Shown here piece after piece: positions 37,408-45,862 of a stretch of 64,000 nt of DNA. This DNA is from Salinicoccus kekensis (GTDB taxonomy: Bacteria; Bacillota; Bacilli; Staphylococcales; Salinicoccaceae): the NCBI RefSeq assembly GCF_900220995.1, contig NZ_OBQF01000002.1:124001-188000 (forward strand), read 5' to 3'. Each line of letters begins with the position of its first letter. Position 1 is the stretch's first letter. The translations under genes and the position numbers were made by a program. The notes below the pieces were generated by a model, which worked only from the letters and a program-made list of their open reading frames with translations, made no database searches and was not told the origin of the DNA.

Positions 37408-38064
37408 TTATTCGTCGAATGCGTTCAGTGCGTTGACACCGTGTGCCATCGCGGAGCCTGCTTTCAGTGCTGCGCCGACGAGGATCGCTTCCGCCATCTC
37501 CTCTTTTGTCACATCAAGCTTCTTCGCATTGGCGGTATGTATCTCGATGCAGTACGGGCATCCCGTGACGTGCGCCACCGCAACGGCGATGAGCTCTTTA
37601 TCCTTCCCGGAGATCTTGCCGGGCTTCACCGCTTCTTTATCGAGCTGTGCAAATGCCCTGAATGCGTCCGGTGCGAGTTTTGCGAACTCACCGAGGCGGT
37701 CGATGTTGGACTTCTCATACAAGTCGCCGTCGTTGTTGCCGTCGTAGGCCTGGAGTGCGTTCACGCCGTGTGCCATCGCAGAGCCCGCCTTCAGGCCGGT
37801 CGCCACCATGACCGCTTCAGCGATCTCCTCTTTTGATACATTCAGTTCTTTTGCCGCATTGACATGGATGTCGATGCAGTACGGGCATCCTGTGACGTGT
37901 GCCACCGCAACTGCGATCAGTTCCTTCGTCCGTCTCGGAATCACGCCGTCAGCGACCGCTGCCTTGTCAAATGCTGCGAAGCTTTTGAACGCATCGGGTG
38001 CGAGTTTTGCGAATTCCGATAACCTTTTGATGTTGCCTTTTTCATATAAACTTTCCTGTGTCAT
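37408..38064 (-). CDS. Two-domain carboxymuconolactone decarboxylase/AhpD-like protein
   Basis: 218 residues made of two nearly identical ~105-residue CMD/AhpD-type halves. Each contains KELIAVAVAHVTGCPYCI(D/E)IH with the redox CPYC motif (near 60-63 and 166-169) and ends in LKAGSAMAHGVNAL. Most relatives are single-domain and multimerise; this is an in-frame tandem gene duplication. Likely alkylhydroperoxidase-type peroxide or thiol-redox function in the cytoplasm. Monocistronic; GGAGGC precedes the ATG. Confidence 0.9.
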   Translation of the reverse strand: MTQESLYEKGNIKRLSEFAKLAPDAFKSFAAFDKAAVADGVIPRRTKELIAVAVAHVTGCPYCIDIHVNAAKELNVSKEEIAEAVMVATGLKAGSAMAHGVNALQAYDGNNDGDLYEKSNIDRLGEFAKLAPDAFRAFAQLDKEAVKPGKISGKDKELIAVAVAHVTGCPYCIEIHTANAKKLDVTKEEMAEAILVGAALKAGSAMAHGVNALNAFDE

Positions 38065-38104
38065 GTTAGTGCCTCCTGTAATTCCATCATTTAATTTTCA
38101 GAAT

Positions 38105-38144
38105 ATAAAAACATCCCTAAAGGATATGATATCCAAAGGGATGT
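38105..38144 (-). terminator. Terminator of the coat-F-like operon
   Basis: ACATCCCT...AAGGATAT / ATATCC...AAGGGATGT long hairpin with a TTTTTATATT tail on the minus strand. Confidence 0.82.
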
Positions 38145-38179
38145 CCGGACACAACCGGAAAGGCTCGGGGCCTCCGGTG

Positions 38180-38479
38180 TTATTTATCTTTGACCAGCTT
38201 CTTCGCGGTCTTCACTTTCTTCTTGTCGAGTTCGAGCTGCTTGTCGATATTATGCGCATAGTACATGTTGTTCTCCATCATGTAGTCGGCAATTCTTCCA
38301 TGCTGGTCGATCGCCTGCTTCAGCTGGCGCTTCAGCACATCCCTGACTTCGGGGGATGCCGTTTCAGTGAGTGCCACGGCATACGTGCGCACCGCCGCCT
38401 TCGCCGTCACGAGCAGCTCAGTTGCGATGATCTGGTCTTTATTTTCTCCTGATTTATCGAGTTCTTTAATCAAGTCCAT
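38180..38479 (-). CDS. Coat F (CotF) family protein
   Basis: 99 residues, all-helical, similar to the spore-coat-F domain: ELLVTAKAAVRTYAVALTETASPEVRDVLKRQLKQAIDQHGRIADYMMENNMYYAHN. CotF-like proteins occur widely in Bacillota, including non-sporulating cocci, where their role is unknown, probably stress-linked. AAGGAAGGGG is the ribosome site. Second gene of a two-gene operon behind a sigma-B-like promoter. Confidence 0.85.
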   Translation of the reverse strand: MDLIKELDKSGENKDQIIATELLVTAKAAVRTYAVALTETASPEVRDVLKRQLKQAIDQHGRIADYMMENNMYYAHNIDKQLELDKKKVKTAKKLVKDK

Positions 38480-38495
38480 CTATACTGCCCCTTCC

Positions 38496-38723
38496 TTAAG
38501 GTAAAAGTTCCTGAATTTCTTTGATCGCTTTTTTCGAATTCCTCGCATCTTTGCGGATGATCTGCTTCAAGTCCTCGTCTTTGGCGATTTCTTCCATCAT
38601 GTTCGCTTTAAGGTATGCCGCCTGCTTCACCGTCAGCACCTCATGCAGCTCAAGTGTCTCATGGACTGCAAGGTCCGGTTTTTTCGCGGTTTCGGTCTTT
38701 TTCTTATTCGATTTCTTAGCCAT
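38496..38723 (-). CDS. Small coat-protein-associated helical protein
   Basis: 75 residues: a lysine-rich N-terminus (MAKKSNKKKTETAKKPD) followed by HETLELHEVLTVKQAAYLKANMMEEIAKDEDL, the pattern of the small partner encoded next to CotF-type proteins in bacilli. Start at ATG 38723 after AAGGGGAAAAGG; the much longer frame reading further upstream is not supported. It lies 16 bp before the CotF-like gene. Confidence 0.78.
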   Translation of the reverse strand: MAKKSNKKKTETAKKPDLAVHETLELHEVLTVKQAAYLKANMMEEIAKDEDLKQIIRKDARNSKKAIKEIQELLP

Positions 38724-38766
38724 TCCTTTTCCCCTTTCAAATATTCTGGATTGCTCTATAAACAGC

Positions 38767-38791
38767 TTCCCCGAAACGGCACAAAATAAAC
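38767..38791 (-). promoter_or_regulatory. Sigma-B-like promoter of the coat-F-like operon
   Basis: On the minus strand GTTTAT, 13-bp spacer, GGGGAA; compare GTTTAA-N12-15-GGGTAT. Predicted start about 37 nt before ATG 38723. Confidence 0.5.
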
Positions 38792-38884
38792 AACTGAATT
38801 GCGCTTCCCCCGAAACTTTATTCCGGGCAGGAAAATCTGCCTGTGTTAAAATAAAACCGATGGAATATCGAAGGGGGTGCTTCC

Positions 38885-39367
38885 ATGAAGAAAAAGAAGA
38901 TACAGAAGACGAATGCGATGCGGCAGCTCGAAAATCACGGCATCGGCTACAATGTCCATCAATATGCGTGGAATGATGATAATGAAAAAGCCCAGAATGA
39001 TGCAGATGAGACCGGCATGCCGTTCCATAAAATCTATAAGACCATGGTCGCAACCGGCAGCAATACCGGGGAAATCGTCGCCTGCATACCGTCAGGGACC
39101 AAGCTTGATTTGAAGAAGCTCGCTGAAGTGAGCGGGAACAAGAAAGTGGATATGCTCGACATTGATGCGCTTGAGAAGACGACCGGATACGTCCGCGGCG
39201 GCTGTTCACCGGTCGGGATGAAGAAATCCTTCCCGACTTTTCTGGCCTCATCTGCGGCAGACCTTGATACGATCGTCGTATCCGCAGGCAAAAGGGGCAT
39301 GCAGGTGGAAGTGACACCGGATGATCTCATCAGGATCACGGAAGGTGAGTATGCCGACATCACTTAG
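38885..39367 (+). CDS. ybaK: YbaK/EbsC-type Cys-tRNA(Pro)/aminoacyl-tRNA deacylase
   Basis: 160 residues, trans-editing deacylase that hydrolyses mis-charged Cys-tRNA(Pro). YbaK motifs: NAMRQLENHGIGYNVHQY at the N-terminus, KTMVATG near 51-57 with the catalytic lysine, CIPSGTKLDLKKLAEVSG near 66-84 and GYVRGGCSPVGMKK near 101-114. GAAGGGGGTG is the ribosome site. Monocistronic. Confidence 0.93.
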   Translation: MKKKKIQKTNAMRQLENHGIGYNVHQYAWNDDNEKAQNDADETGMPFHKIYKTMVATGSNTGEIVACIPSGTKLDLKKLAEVSGNKKVDMLDIDALEKTTGYVRGGCSPVGMKKSFPTFLASSAADLDTIVVSAGKRGMQVEVTPDDLIRITEGEYADIT

Positions 39368-39373
39368 GACATG

Positions 39374-39406
39374 AAAAAGCCGGACAAAATTTGTCCGGCT
39401 TTTGTA
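39374..39406. terminator. Bidirectional intrinsic terminator
   Basis: AAAAGCCGGACAAA / TTTGTCCGGCTTTT between convergent ybaK and the DUF2382 gene. Confidence 0.93.
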
Positions 39407-39412
39407 TTCAAA

Positions 39413-40525
39413 TTATATTCTGTCTCTGTCAGTTCTGTCTCTACGGTTCACTTCATCACGGTTACGGGTTTCGCGGTCCGTGTTGGTCGTCTCTTCAATA
39501 TCGACTTCCTCATGGCGGACATCTTCAGAGATGTGCTCCGTATCCTGGACTTTATTCTTACGGACGACGACTTCTTCGTCGACCACATTTTCCTTCTCGA
39601 CGTTCACGCGCTCTTCGGATACAGGGATGTGGATGGAATCATTGTCTTCAATCCGCTCATCCATGGAACCGGTTCTCCGCTCGCCTTCGACAGGACGTCT
39701 TTCAATCGTCACTTCATCACGCTCGACCGGTACATCAATTTCCTGATGCTCTGTTTCCACATGCTTATCCACATGGACTTCGCCGGTTTTCACGTTTTCC
39801 TTATCCACTCTCAGACGTTCTTCCCTGAGCTCAATCCGCTCTTCATCGGAAAGTCTGTTCCACTCATCATCCGTCACACCGAAATTATCATGTTTACGTC
39901 TTTCTTCATCAGTAATAAATTTATCGTTTCTCATTCTCTCATCCTCCGTTATATTATTATCGTCATAGCTGTAGTTGTCATCACGGACAGGTTCATCGAT
40001 GCCGTAATCGGCACCTCTTTCATTCAAAGGATCTTCCCTGTGCGTTTCCGGTACGAACTGTTCGCTCTTGCCCGGTGCGGCGTCTTCCGTCACTGTACGG
40101 TTGTCGAAGTTATCCTGACGCCTTGCATCTTCAGCAGGAGGCACAGCACCCGGTGCAGCGTCATCCTTTTCGAAAGAACCGTCATTGCCTGCATAATAGG
40201 CGTCATCCGTCGTACGGTTGTTGACATACAGCAGCAGTTCGCCCCTGTCCAGTGCATTCATGAACGTATTCTCTTCATCTTTTGTGAGGCCGAGGTCATC
40301 CATCACCCGGTCCTCCGGCTGATCATCGCTGAACCATGATGCGATCTTATCCCATGCACTGCCGTCGGCGGAACGGTAGTTCACGCCCGTATCATTCAAT
40401 GCATCGGTCGTAGTGCCTTCGTTGCCCACGACGGTCATCATGTCTTCAGTGACACCATCCGCCCTAAGCTGCTCTATCCTTCTCAGCAGTTCTTCTTCAG
40501 TTGCAAATGTTTCTATCTTCCGCAT
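39413..40525 (-). CDS. YsnF/AvaK (DUF2382) stress protein with N-terminal heat-induced-stress flip domain
   Basis: 370 residues. Residues 1-110 resemble the general-stress-protein-17M/YflT-type domain (KIETFATEEELLRRIEQLRADGVTEDMMTVVG). The middle is acidic and low complexity. The C-terminal ~110 residues are DUF2382 (ELREERLRVDKENVKTGEVHVDKHVETEHQEIDVPVERDEVTIERRPV). Very hydrophilic, cytoplasmic. Start at ATG 40525 with GGAGGT upstream, and a sigma-B-like promoter about 110 bp upstream. General stress role is inferred from both domains and the promoter. Confidence 0.88.
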   Translation of the reverse strand: MRKIETFATEEELLRRIEQLRADGVTEDMMTVVGNEGTTTDALNDTGVNYRSADGSAWDKIASWFSDDQPEDRVMDDLGLTKDEENTFMNALDRGELLLYVNNRTTDDAYYAGNDGSFEKDDAAPGAVPPAEDARRQDNFDNRTVTEDAAPGKSEQFVPETHREDPLNERGADYGIDEPVRDDNYSYDDNNITEDERMRNDKFITDEERRKHDNFGVTDDEWNRLSDEERIELREERLRVDKENVKTGEVHVDKHVETEHQEIDVPVERDEVTIERRPVEGERRTGSMDERIEDNDSIHIPVSEERVNVEKENVVDEEVVVRKNKVQDTEHISEDVRHEEVDIEETTNTDRETRNRDEVNRRDRTDRDRI

Positions 40526-40634
40526 GATAAATACCTCCATTTTGATGATTATAAATTTCAGACTCAAATTTTTAATTCATATTCATGTTTTCATCATTAA
40601 ACAACAGCGAATGTCTTTCGCATGTAGTTCATAT

Positions 40635-40659
40635 TTACCCATGAAACAGCTTTATAAAC
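40635..40659 (-). promoter_or_regulatory. Sigma-B-like promoter of the DUF2382 gene
   Basis: On the minus strand GTTTAT, 13-bp spacer, GGGTAA; each hexamer differs from GTTTAA/GGGTAT at one position. Leader of about 100 nt. Confidence 0.65.
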
Positions 40660-40759
40660 ACATGCTCTGAAAAATAAAAATCATGGATGCCCGTTATTTC
40701 AACAGTGTTTAAGGGTACTGTATGTAATATACATAGACAATGGAGGGGTGTTGTTTATA

Positions 40760-41233
40760 ATGAAGGGAAAAAAGAGTTCGGTGTCTGCGAGACGCAAAAT
40801 CATGACCTCCGGGGTGCTGATCGGGATCGGTGTAATGGCGCTGGTTGATGAAATCATTTTTCACCAGCTGCTCCAGTGGCATCATTTCTTCGACTTCGAT
40901 ACGACCCAGTTCGGGATCTTCTCAGACGGCCTGTTGAATTCATTCGCTCTGTTCGCCATCGTCGCAGGGATATTTTTATTTGCCCATGTGGTCAGAATCC
41001 ATACTTACTCCACCGTCAGGTGGGCTGCCGGGCTGTTTTTGGGGATGGGTGCCTTCCAGCTTTTTGACGGGATCGTGAGTCATAAGGTGCTGCGCATCCA
41101 CCAGATCCGTTACAACGTGGATCTGCTGCCTTATGATATCGCATGGATTTCATCAGCCATCCTGCTGCTCGCAATCGGTGGATTCCTGTGGTACAGGGTC
41201 AGGAAGAATGACCCCGCGGTTCAGGGGGATTAA
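40760..41233 (+). CDS. DUF2243 membrane protein
   Basis: About 157 residues with four hydrophobic helices and conserved histidines (DEIIFHQLLQWHHFFD, DGIVSHKVLRIHQIR), typical of DUF2243. These proteins are regularly encoded beside CtaG-like proteins, as here (3-bp gap). Function unknown; metal or haem handling for oxidase assembly is a guess from the histidines and partner. GGAGGGG lies upstream; the ATG at 40760 is preferred over GTG/TTG codons directly behind the ribosome site. Confidence 0.85.
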   Translation: MKGKKSSVSARRKIMTSGVLIGIGVMALVDEIIFHQLLQWHHFFDFDTTQFGIFSDGLLNSFALFAIVAGIFLFAHVVRIHTYSTVRWAAGLFLGMGAFQLFDGIVSHKVLRIHQIRYNVDLLPYDIAWISSAILLLAIGGFLWYRVRKNDPAVQGD

Positions 41234-41236
41234 AAG

Positions 41237-42022
41237 ATGCACGATCATTTCCATGCGATACAGGATGCTGTCGTCGTCACGGCCGTTATCCTGACCCTCG
41301 GCTACCTGATGGCGATGCGCGTCTCGAACCGCAAATTCGGAAGATGGCCGGTGAGACGGCCGTTTTTATGGATCTTAGGGCTCGTCACCGCCGCCAGCGC
41401 CTTCGTCGGGCCGCTCGGTGATGCTGCGCATGAAAACTTCATCGCCCATATGTACGGCCATCTGCTGCTCGGGATGCTTGCGCCGATATTCCTCGTCTAC
41501 AGTAAACCGATGACCCTGCTTCTGCGGGCGCTGCCGACCGAGGATGCGCGGATTGTCAGCCGCGTGCTGAACAGCGCCTACGGCAGATTCATCACCAATC
41601 CGTTCACCGCATCCGTTTTGAACATCGGCGGACTGTTCCTGATTTATATGACGGACTTATATGTGTGGATGCATGAAAGCATGATTCTTTTCATCATCGT
41701 CCACCTGCATGTGTTCCTTGCGGGATACTTATTCACCATCAGCATCATCTATGTGGACATCACTTCACACAGACATGCCTACTGGTACAGGGCGGTCGCA
41801 CTCGTGGCGGCACTCGGCTTCCATAAGGCACTGTCGAAGCTGATCTACCAGAGCCCGCCGCCGGGCGTCCCGACCGGCGAAGGCCGGACAGGCGCCATGG
41901 TGATGTATTACGGCGGAGACGTGGTGGATTTGGTATTGATCATCATCCTCTGCTACCACTGGTATAAGAAGGAGACCCCGGAACGTGGATCTGAAACTGG
42001 CGCTGAAATGGCAAAAACCTGA
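41237..42022 (+). CDS. CtaG-like cytochrome c oxidase assembly membrane protein
   Basis: 261 residues, caa3_CtaG family, about seven helices. Conserved features are GDAAHENFIAHMYGHLLLGMLAPIFLV, the MHE and HLHVFLAGYLF histidine positions, and a C-terminal YYGGDVVDL. CtaG proteins help build the CuB centre of caa3 oxidase in bacilli. Likely translationally coupled to DUF2243. Its stop codon lies inside the terminator stem. Confidence 0.87.
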   Translation: MHDHFHAIQDAVVVTAVILTLGYLMAMRVSNRKFGRWPVRRPFLWILGLVTAASAFVGPLGDAAHENFIAHMYGHLLLGMLAPIFLVYSKPMTLLLRALPTEDARIVSRVLNSAYGRFITNPFTASVLNIGGLFLIYMTDLYVWMHESMILFIIVHLHVFLAGYLFTISIIYVDITSHRHAYWYRAVALVAALGFHKALSKLIYQSPPPGVPTGEGRTGAMVMYYGGDVVDLVLIIILCYHWYKKETPERGSETGAEMAKT

Positions 42023-42045
42023 ACGGAATCCGTTCAGGTTTTTTG
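42016..42045 (+). terminator. Terminator overlapping the end of the CtaG-like gene
   Basis: AACCTGAACGGA / TCCGTTCAGGTT followed by TTTTT; the TGA stop lies in the 5' arm. Confidence 0.92.
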
Positions 42046-42078
42046 TTGGGGGGAGATATTTATTATATTGAGTGGCCC

Positions 42079-42160
42079 ATCACATGCTCGTGCGCTCCGC
42101 GAACATGCGCTGGAAGTCTATCACGTTCTCGTGCACCCCGCGAGCATGTGCTGGAATCAA
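42079..42160. repeat. Two tandem 41-bp GC-rich repeats (locus D)
   Basis: ATCACATGCTCGTGCGCTCC... (42079-42119) is followed directly by ATCACGTTCTCGTGCACCCC... (42120-42160), same length and about 75% identical. Each can fold on itself through CATGCTCG-like and CGAnCATG-like elements. The rest of 42046-42321 holds no gene, only the ggt upstream region. Confidence 0.75.
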
Positions 42161-42321
42161 CAACTGCTTCTCGATATCTGCCGAAATCCGCAACACCCTT
42201 CCCCTCATATCCACTTTATGGTATTATTACATTGACGTTATCTGAAAATTTGGAATTCAGTAAGATGTAGCCGGCAGTCACGACGATTGAATCATTAAAA
42301 CTATCTTAAGGAGTGTTTTTT

Positions 42322-44079
42322 ATGAAATCTTTCCTCAGACGTCTCAGCATGATTGCAGGGGTGGCGCTGCTCACGGCCGTCACTTTATCCCAGTTTGCGG
42401 CCGCTTCATCCTTCCAGCCGGATTACGGGACGGAAAACAATACGGCGACCGGCAGTGACGGCATGATTGTTTCCGCCCACCCGCTCGCCTCCCAGGTCGG
42501 GCTTGATGTTCTGGAGTCCGGCGGTAATGCGGTGGATGCCGCAATCGCCATGCAGTACGCGTTGACGGTGACCGAGCCTATGATGTCGGGCATCGGCGGC
42601 GGCGGTTTCATGATGGTGTATGATGCAGCGACGAAGGAAACGACGATCATCAACAGCCGTGAGCGTGCACCGGGAGGTGCCGATCCGGAAATGTTCCTCG
42701 GTGATGACGGAGAACCGATGGATTTTGAAGACCGTGTAATCCACGGCAACTCGGTCGGTGTCCCGGGCACTGCAGCGGGACTTGAGACCAGCCACAACAT
42801 GTGGGGGACGATCGCCATGCATGACCTGATCGCCCCGGCGATTGCGCTTGCCGAAGAAGGTTTCCCGATTGATGACTTCCTCGCGGGTGAAATAGAGACA
42901 CATGCGGAGAAACTCGAAAGGAGTGCCGCAAGCGAAGTGTTCTTCAGTGAGGGCAACCCACTTGCTGAAGGTGACATGCTCGTCCAGCCGGATCTTGCGC
43001 ATACATTAAGAATGATCAGCGAGCAGGGAACCGATGTCTTCTACAACGGTGAAATCGCAGAAGCGGTTGCCGACACCGTACAGGAATTTGGCGGTACGCT
43101 TGCCGTGGAGGACATGCAGAAGTATGATGTCACAATAGATGAGCCTGTTTGGGGACAGTATAAAGATTACGACATCGCAACGATGCCGCCGCCAAGTTCA
43201 GGCGGGGTCTTCCTCCTTCAGATGCTCGGCATCCTTGACGGCTTCGACTTATCACAGTACGACATCAAGTCGGTCGAGAAATATCATTTGCTCGCTGAAA
43301 CGATGCATCTCGCTTATGCGGACCGTGCAGAATATGCAGGCGACCCTGAGTTCGTCGATGTGCCGGTGGAAGGTCTGCTCCATCCGGATTATATTGAAGA
43401 AAGACGCAACCTCATCAGCCTTGATTCCGTAATTGAAAATCCTGAAGCGGGAGATGTCATGCCTTACCAGGAAGACTTCGAAAGACAGGGTGCGGTCGCC
43501 CAGCCGGGTGACAGGGTGGACGGCCAGACGACCCACTACTCCGTCGTCGATTCATACGGCAACGTCGTATCTTACACGACCACCATCGAGCAGGTCTTCG
43601 GATCGGGCATCATGGTGCCGGAATACGGCTTCCTGTTGAACAACGAACTGACCGACTTTGACGCAGAGCCGGGCGGTGCAAACGAAGTTCAGCCGAATAA
43701 ACGCCCGCTCAGCAGCATGACGCCGACGATCGTCTTCAATGACGGCCAGCCGGTGCTCACAGTCGGATCACCGGGCGGTCAGACGATCATCACTTCCGTG
43801 CTTCAGACGATACTGAACACATATGAGTATGACCTGCCTCTCGAAGATGCACTGAACGAACCTAGGATATTCACGAACAACCCGGACAACTACCTCCATG
43901 AGGAAGGCATCCCTGAAGACGTGATTTCACAGTTGAACGATATGGGCCACGGCTTCACTGACGAGCCGGCACCGATCGGCAACGTGAGCAGCATCATGTA
44001 CGATCCTGACGAAGGCATCTACACAGGCTCTACAGATGAAAACAGGAACGGCGCATCATTCGGACTCGAACTTGAGTAA
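42322..44079 (+). CDS. ggt: Gamma-glutamyltransferase (secreted)
   Basis: 585 residues, exported Ntn hydrolase that cleaves gamma-glutamyl compounds such as glutathione or poly-gamma-glutamate ends. Signal peptide at residues 1-29 (MKSFLRRLSMIAGVALLTA...). Autocleavage just before Thr403 of DGQ|TTHYSVVD makes the small subunit. Substrate-binding residues include RERAPGG near 113-119, the RPLSSMTPT region and the GSPGGQTIIT loop near 482-491. Full length. Start at ATG 42322 after TAAGGAG. Monocistronic. Confidence 0.95.
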   Translation: MKSFLRRLSMIAGVALLTAVTLSQFAAASSFQPDYGTENNTATGSDGMIVSAHPLASQVGLDVLESGGNAVDAAIAMQYALTVTEPMMSGIGGGGFMMVYDAATKETTIINSRERAPGGADPEMFLGDDGEPMDFEDRVIHGNSVGVPGTAAGLETSHNMWGTIAMHDLIAPAIALAEEGFPIDDFLAGEIETHAEKLERSAASEVFFSEGNPLAEGDMLVQPDLAHTLRMISEQGTDVFYNGEIAEAVADTVQEFGGTLAVEDMQKYDVTIDEPVWGQYKDYDIATMPPPSSGGVFLLQMLGILDGFDLSQYDIKSVEKYHLLAETMHLAYADRAEYAGDPEFVDVPVEGLLHPDYIEERRNLISLDSVIENPEAGDVMPYQEDFERQGAVAQPGDRVDGQTTHYSVVDSYGNVVSYTTTIEQVFGSGIMVPEYGFLLNNELTDFDAEPGGANEVQPNKRPLSSMTPTIVFNDGQPVLTVGSPGGQTIITSVLQTILNTYEYDLPLEDALNEPRIFTNNPDNYLHEEGIPEDVISQLNDMGHGFTDEPAPIGNVSSIMYDPDEGIYTGSTDENRNGASFGLELE

Positions 44080-44104
44080 TTCCAGTAAATATGAATAGCT
44101 ATTA

Positions 44105-44142
44105 AAAAACGCACAGTCCAAAATTGGACTGTGCGTTTGCTT
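44105..44142. terminator. Bidirectional intrinsic terminator
   Basis: AAACGCACAGTCCA / TGGACTGTGCGTTT around AAAT, between convergent ggt and SDR genes. Confidence 0.92.
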
Positions 44143-44163
44143 TTTCGAAATGAAATTTGAAGT

Positions 44164-44922
44164 TTACTTAACTAACCATCCACCATCTACCGGCATAATT
44201 GCTCCATGCATGAACGATGAATCTTCACTCGCCAAGAATAAGGCAGCAGTGGCGATTTCTTCCGGGCTGCCATAACGGCCAGCAGGTACAGAGTTCACAG
44301 ATTCCATGACAGCTGCATCTCCGCTTTCAAATATCTCTTTTGTCATACCTGACTCAACTGCGCCGGGTGCAATAGCATTCGCTCTGATGCCTTTATTACC
44401 ATAGTCGAATGACAGTTGTTTTGTATAGCCCGCAATGCCGTGTTTAGCAGCCGTGTAAGCCGCTCCACCACCACCTGCAACAAATGCTGCGATGGATGCG
44501 ATATTGATGACGACGCCTTCTTTATTGTCGATCATCTGTGGCAGCACTGCATTCGTAACATTGTATACTCCTTTAAGATTAATATTGATAATTTTATCCC
44601 AAAGTTCTTCAGATGTTTCTAACGTCGGTGCATAATCGTCAAGTACACCAGCCGTATTACTTAAGACATCTATTCTTTCAAAAGACTCAAGTCCTTCTTT
44701 CACTGCGTCCTTCACGCTTGAGCTGTCGGAAACGTCTATCTCGACAGCAACCGCTTCTCCACCGTCTTCTTTAATTTTCTCAACAATTTTTTTAACGCCT
44801 TCAAGATTAATATCAGCTGCTATAATCTTAGCACCTTCTTTAGCGAACAAAAGCGATTGTGCCGCACCCATGCCGGATCCGGCGCCCGTGATGAATGCTA
44901 CTTTATTATCTAACTTACCCAA
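44164..44922 (-). CDS. Short-chain dehydrogenase/reductase
   Basis: 252 residues, classical SDR: GAGSGMGAAQS cofactor motif near 13-23, SNTAG in place of NNAG near 88, catalytic region INIASIAAF and YTAAK near 155-159, and a C-terminal MHGAIMPVDGG. Substrate unknown. AGGAGGAA fixes the ATG. A sigma-B-like promoter lies about 65 nt upstream, so it may be a stress gene. Confidence 0.9.
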   Translation of the reverse strand: MGKLDNKVAFITGAGSGMGAAQSLLFAKEGAKIIAADINLEGVKKIVEKIKEDGGEAVAVEIDVSDSSSVKDAVKEGLESFERIDVLSNTAGVLDDYAPTLETSEELWDKIININLKGVYNVTNAVLPQMIDNKEGVVINIASIAAFVAGGGGAAYTAAKHGIAGYTKQLSFDYGNKGIRANAIAPGAVESGMTKEIFESGDAAVMESVNSVPAGRYGSPEEIATAALFLASEDSSFMHGAIMPVDGGWLVK

Positions 44923-44993
44923 TGTAATTCCTCCTATAAGCAGATTAAACTGCCCTTTTTCAAGGCATGTAGAAATTTGCCTGCATTCATCGT

Positions 44994-45018
44994 ATACCCT
45001 GTTCTGATAATTTTAAAA
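44994..45018 (-). promoter_or_regulatory. Sigma-B-like promoter of the SDR gene
   Basis: Minus strand TTTTAA, 13-bp spacer, perfect GGGTAT. Overlaps the stop of the upstream beta-lactamase-like gene. Confidence 0.5.
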
Positions 45019-45783
45019 GTGCTTTAGAAGTATCTTCCCCAAATTATTCAGGAAATACCGTGCCTCGAGGTTGCTGTTCCAACCGGCAGAAAATACAGAG
45101 AATTTCACGGTCTTATCCTTCGACTGCAGCACTCCGATGTCATGCTCAAGGTTATCGAGCGTGCCCGTCTTATTGGACACGGTGATATGATCCTCATCCC
45201 CGCCGTCATTCAGCGCACCGCCGACGCGGTCGTTGAACTGCGAATTGCGCATATGCTTCTGCATATCCTGCCTCACAGGCTCCGGGATGAATTTATTTTC
45301 TTCATATATAAGGTTCAATGCCGTCATCATATCTTCGGCAGTGGCGGTGTTCGATATTTTAGGCGCATCCCCCGATGTATCCATAAAATGCCGCCCGAGC
45401 ACCGAGTCGTTGATGCCCCACTCTTTGAACGATTTCTCAATATTTTTAAATCCGACATAGTCCATCAGCATATTGGATGCCGTATTGTCCGAGACGATCA
45501 TCGCAAGGACCACCGTATCCTTCAGCGGAATCACTTCCACATCATTCAGTGCATGAAGCACCCCCGAACCGCCGACTTTCTTTTTAACGAGCAGCAGGTC
45601 GTCCCTGCCCACATCGTGCGCCTTTTTCAACGCTGCAAGGCAGAGCGGTATTTTGACGACGCTCGCCGAGCGGTGGACTTTATTTTCCCGGTGACGGATC
45701 ACTTCCCCTTCGTGTTCGATCACATACGAGATGTTTTTCGTCGACTGCTGCCGCACCAGCATGTCTATCTCTTCTTTCATCAT
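45013..45783 (-). CDS. Class A beta-lactamase-like serine hydrolase without signal peptide
   Basis: 256 residues. The three active-site elements of the class A beta-lactamase/transpeptidase fold are present: S-V-V-K at 41-44, S-D-N at 98-100 and K-T-G at 205-207, plus a GGSGVLHAL segment near 71. There is no signal peptide (MMKEEIDMLVRQQ) and AAAGGGGGG sits right upstream, so the start is firm and the protein should stay inside the cell. The class A Glu166-x-x-Leu-Asn omega-loop motif is not found between SDN and KTG. Inference: an intracellular amidase or esterase rather than an antibiotic-resistance enzyme. Confidence 0.85.
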   Translation of the reverse strand: MMKEEIDMLVRQQSTKNISYVIEHEGEVIRHRENKVHRSASVVKIPLCLAALKKAHDVGRDDLLLVKKKVGGSGVLHALNDVEVIPLKDTVVLAMIVSDNTASNMLMDYVGFKNIEKSFKEWGINDSVLGRHFMDTSGDAPKISNTATAEDMMTALNLIYEENKFIPEPVRQDMQKHMRNSQFNDRVGGALNDGGDEDHITVSNKTGTLDNLEHDIGVLQSKDKTVKFSVFSAGWNSNLEARYFLNNLGKILLKHF

Positions 45784-45862
45784 GGTGACTCCCCCCTTTA
45801 TACATCATCATAATCGAGTTATTGAAGATGTACAACAGACACACATAAGCCCCGGCCGTCCA

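Noticed and set aside
38724-39317. Extended N-terminus for the 75-residue coat-associated protein
   Set aside because: The upstream in-frame codons overlap ybaK on the other strand and have no protein-like pattern; a strong ribosome site supports the short form.
39371-40339. 322-codon forward frame opposite the DUF2382 gene
   Set aside because: Hydrophobic-looking only because it is the complement of an acidic, repetitive coding region; it begins on the shared terminator.
45013-45783. Calling the serine hydrolase an antibiotic-resistance beta-lactamase
   Set aside because: No export signal and no Glu166-type motif; the shared SxxK/SDN/KTG set alone is not enough.
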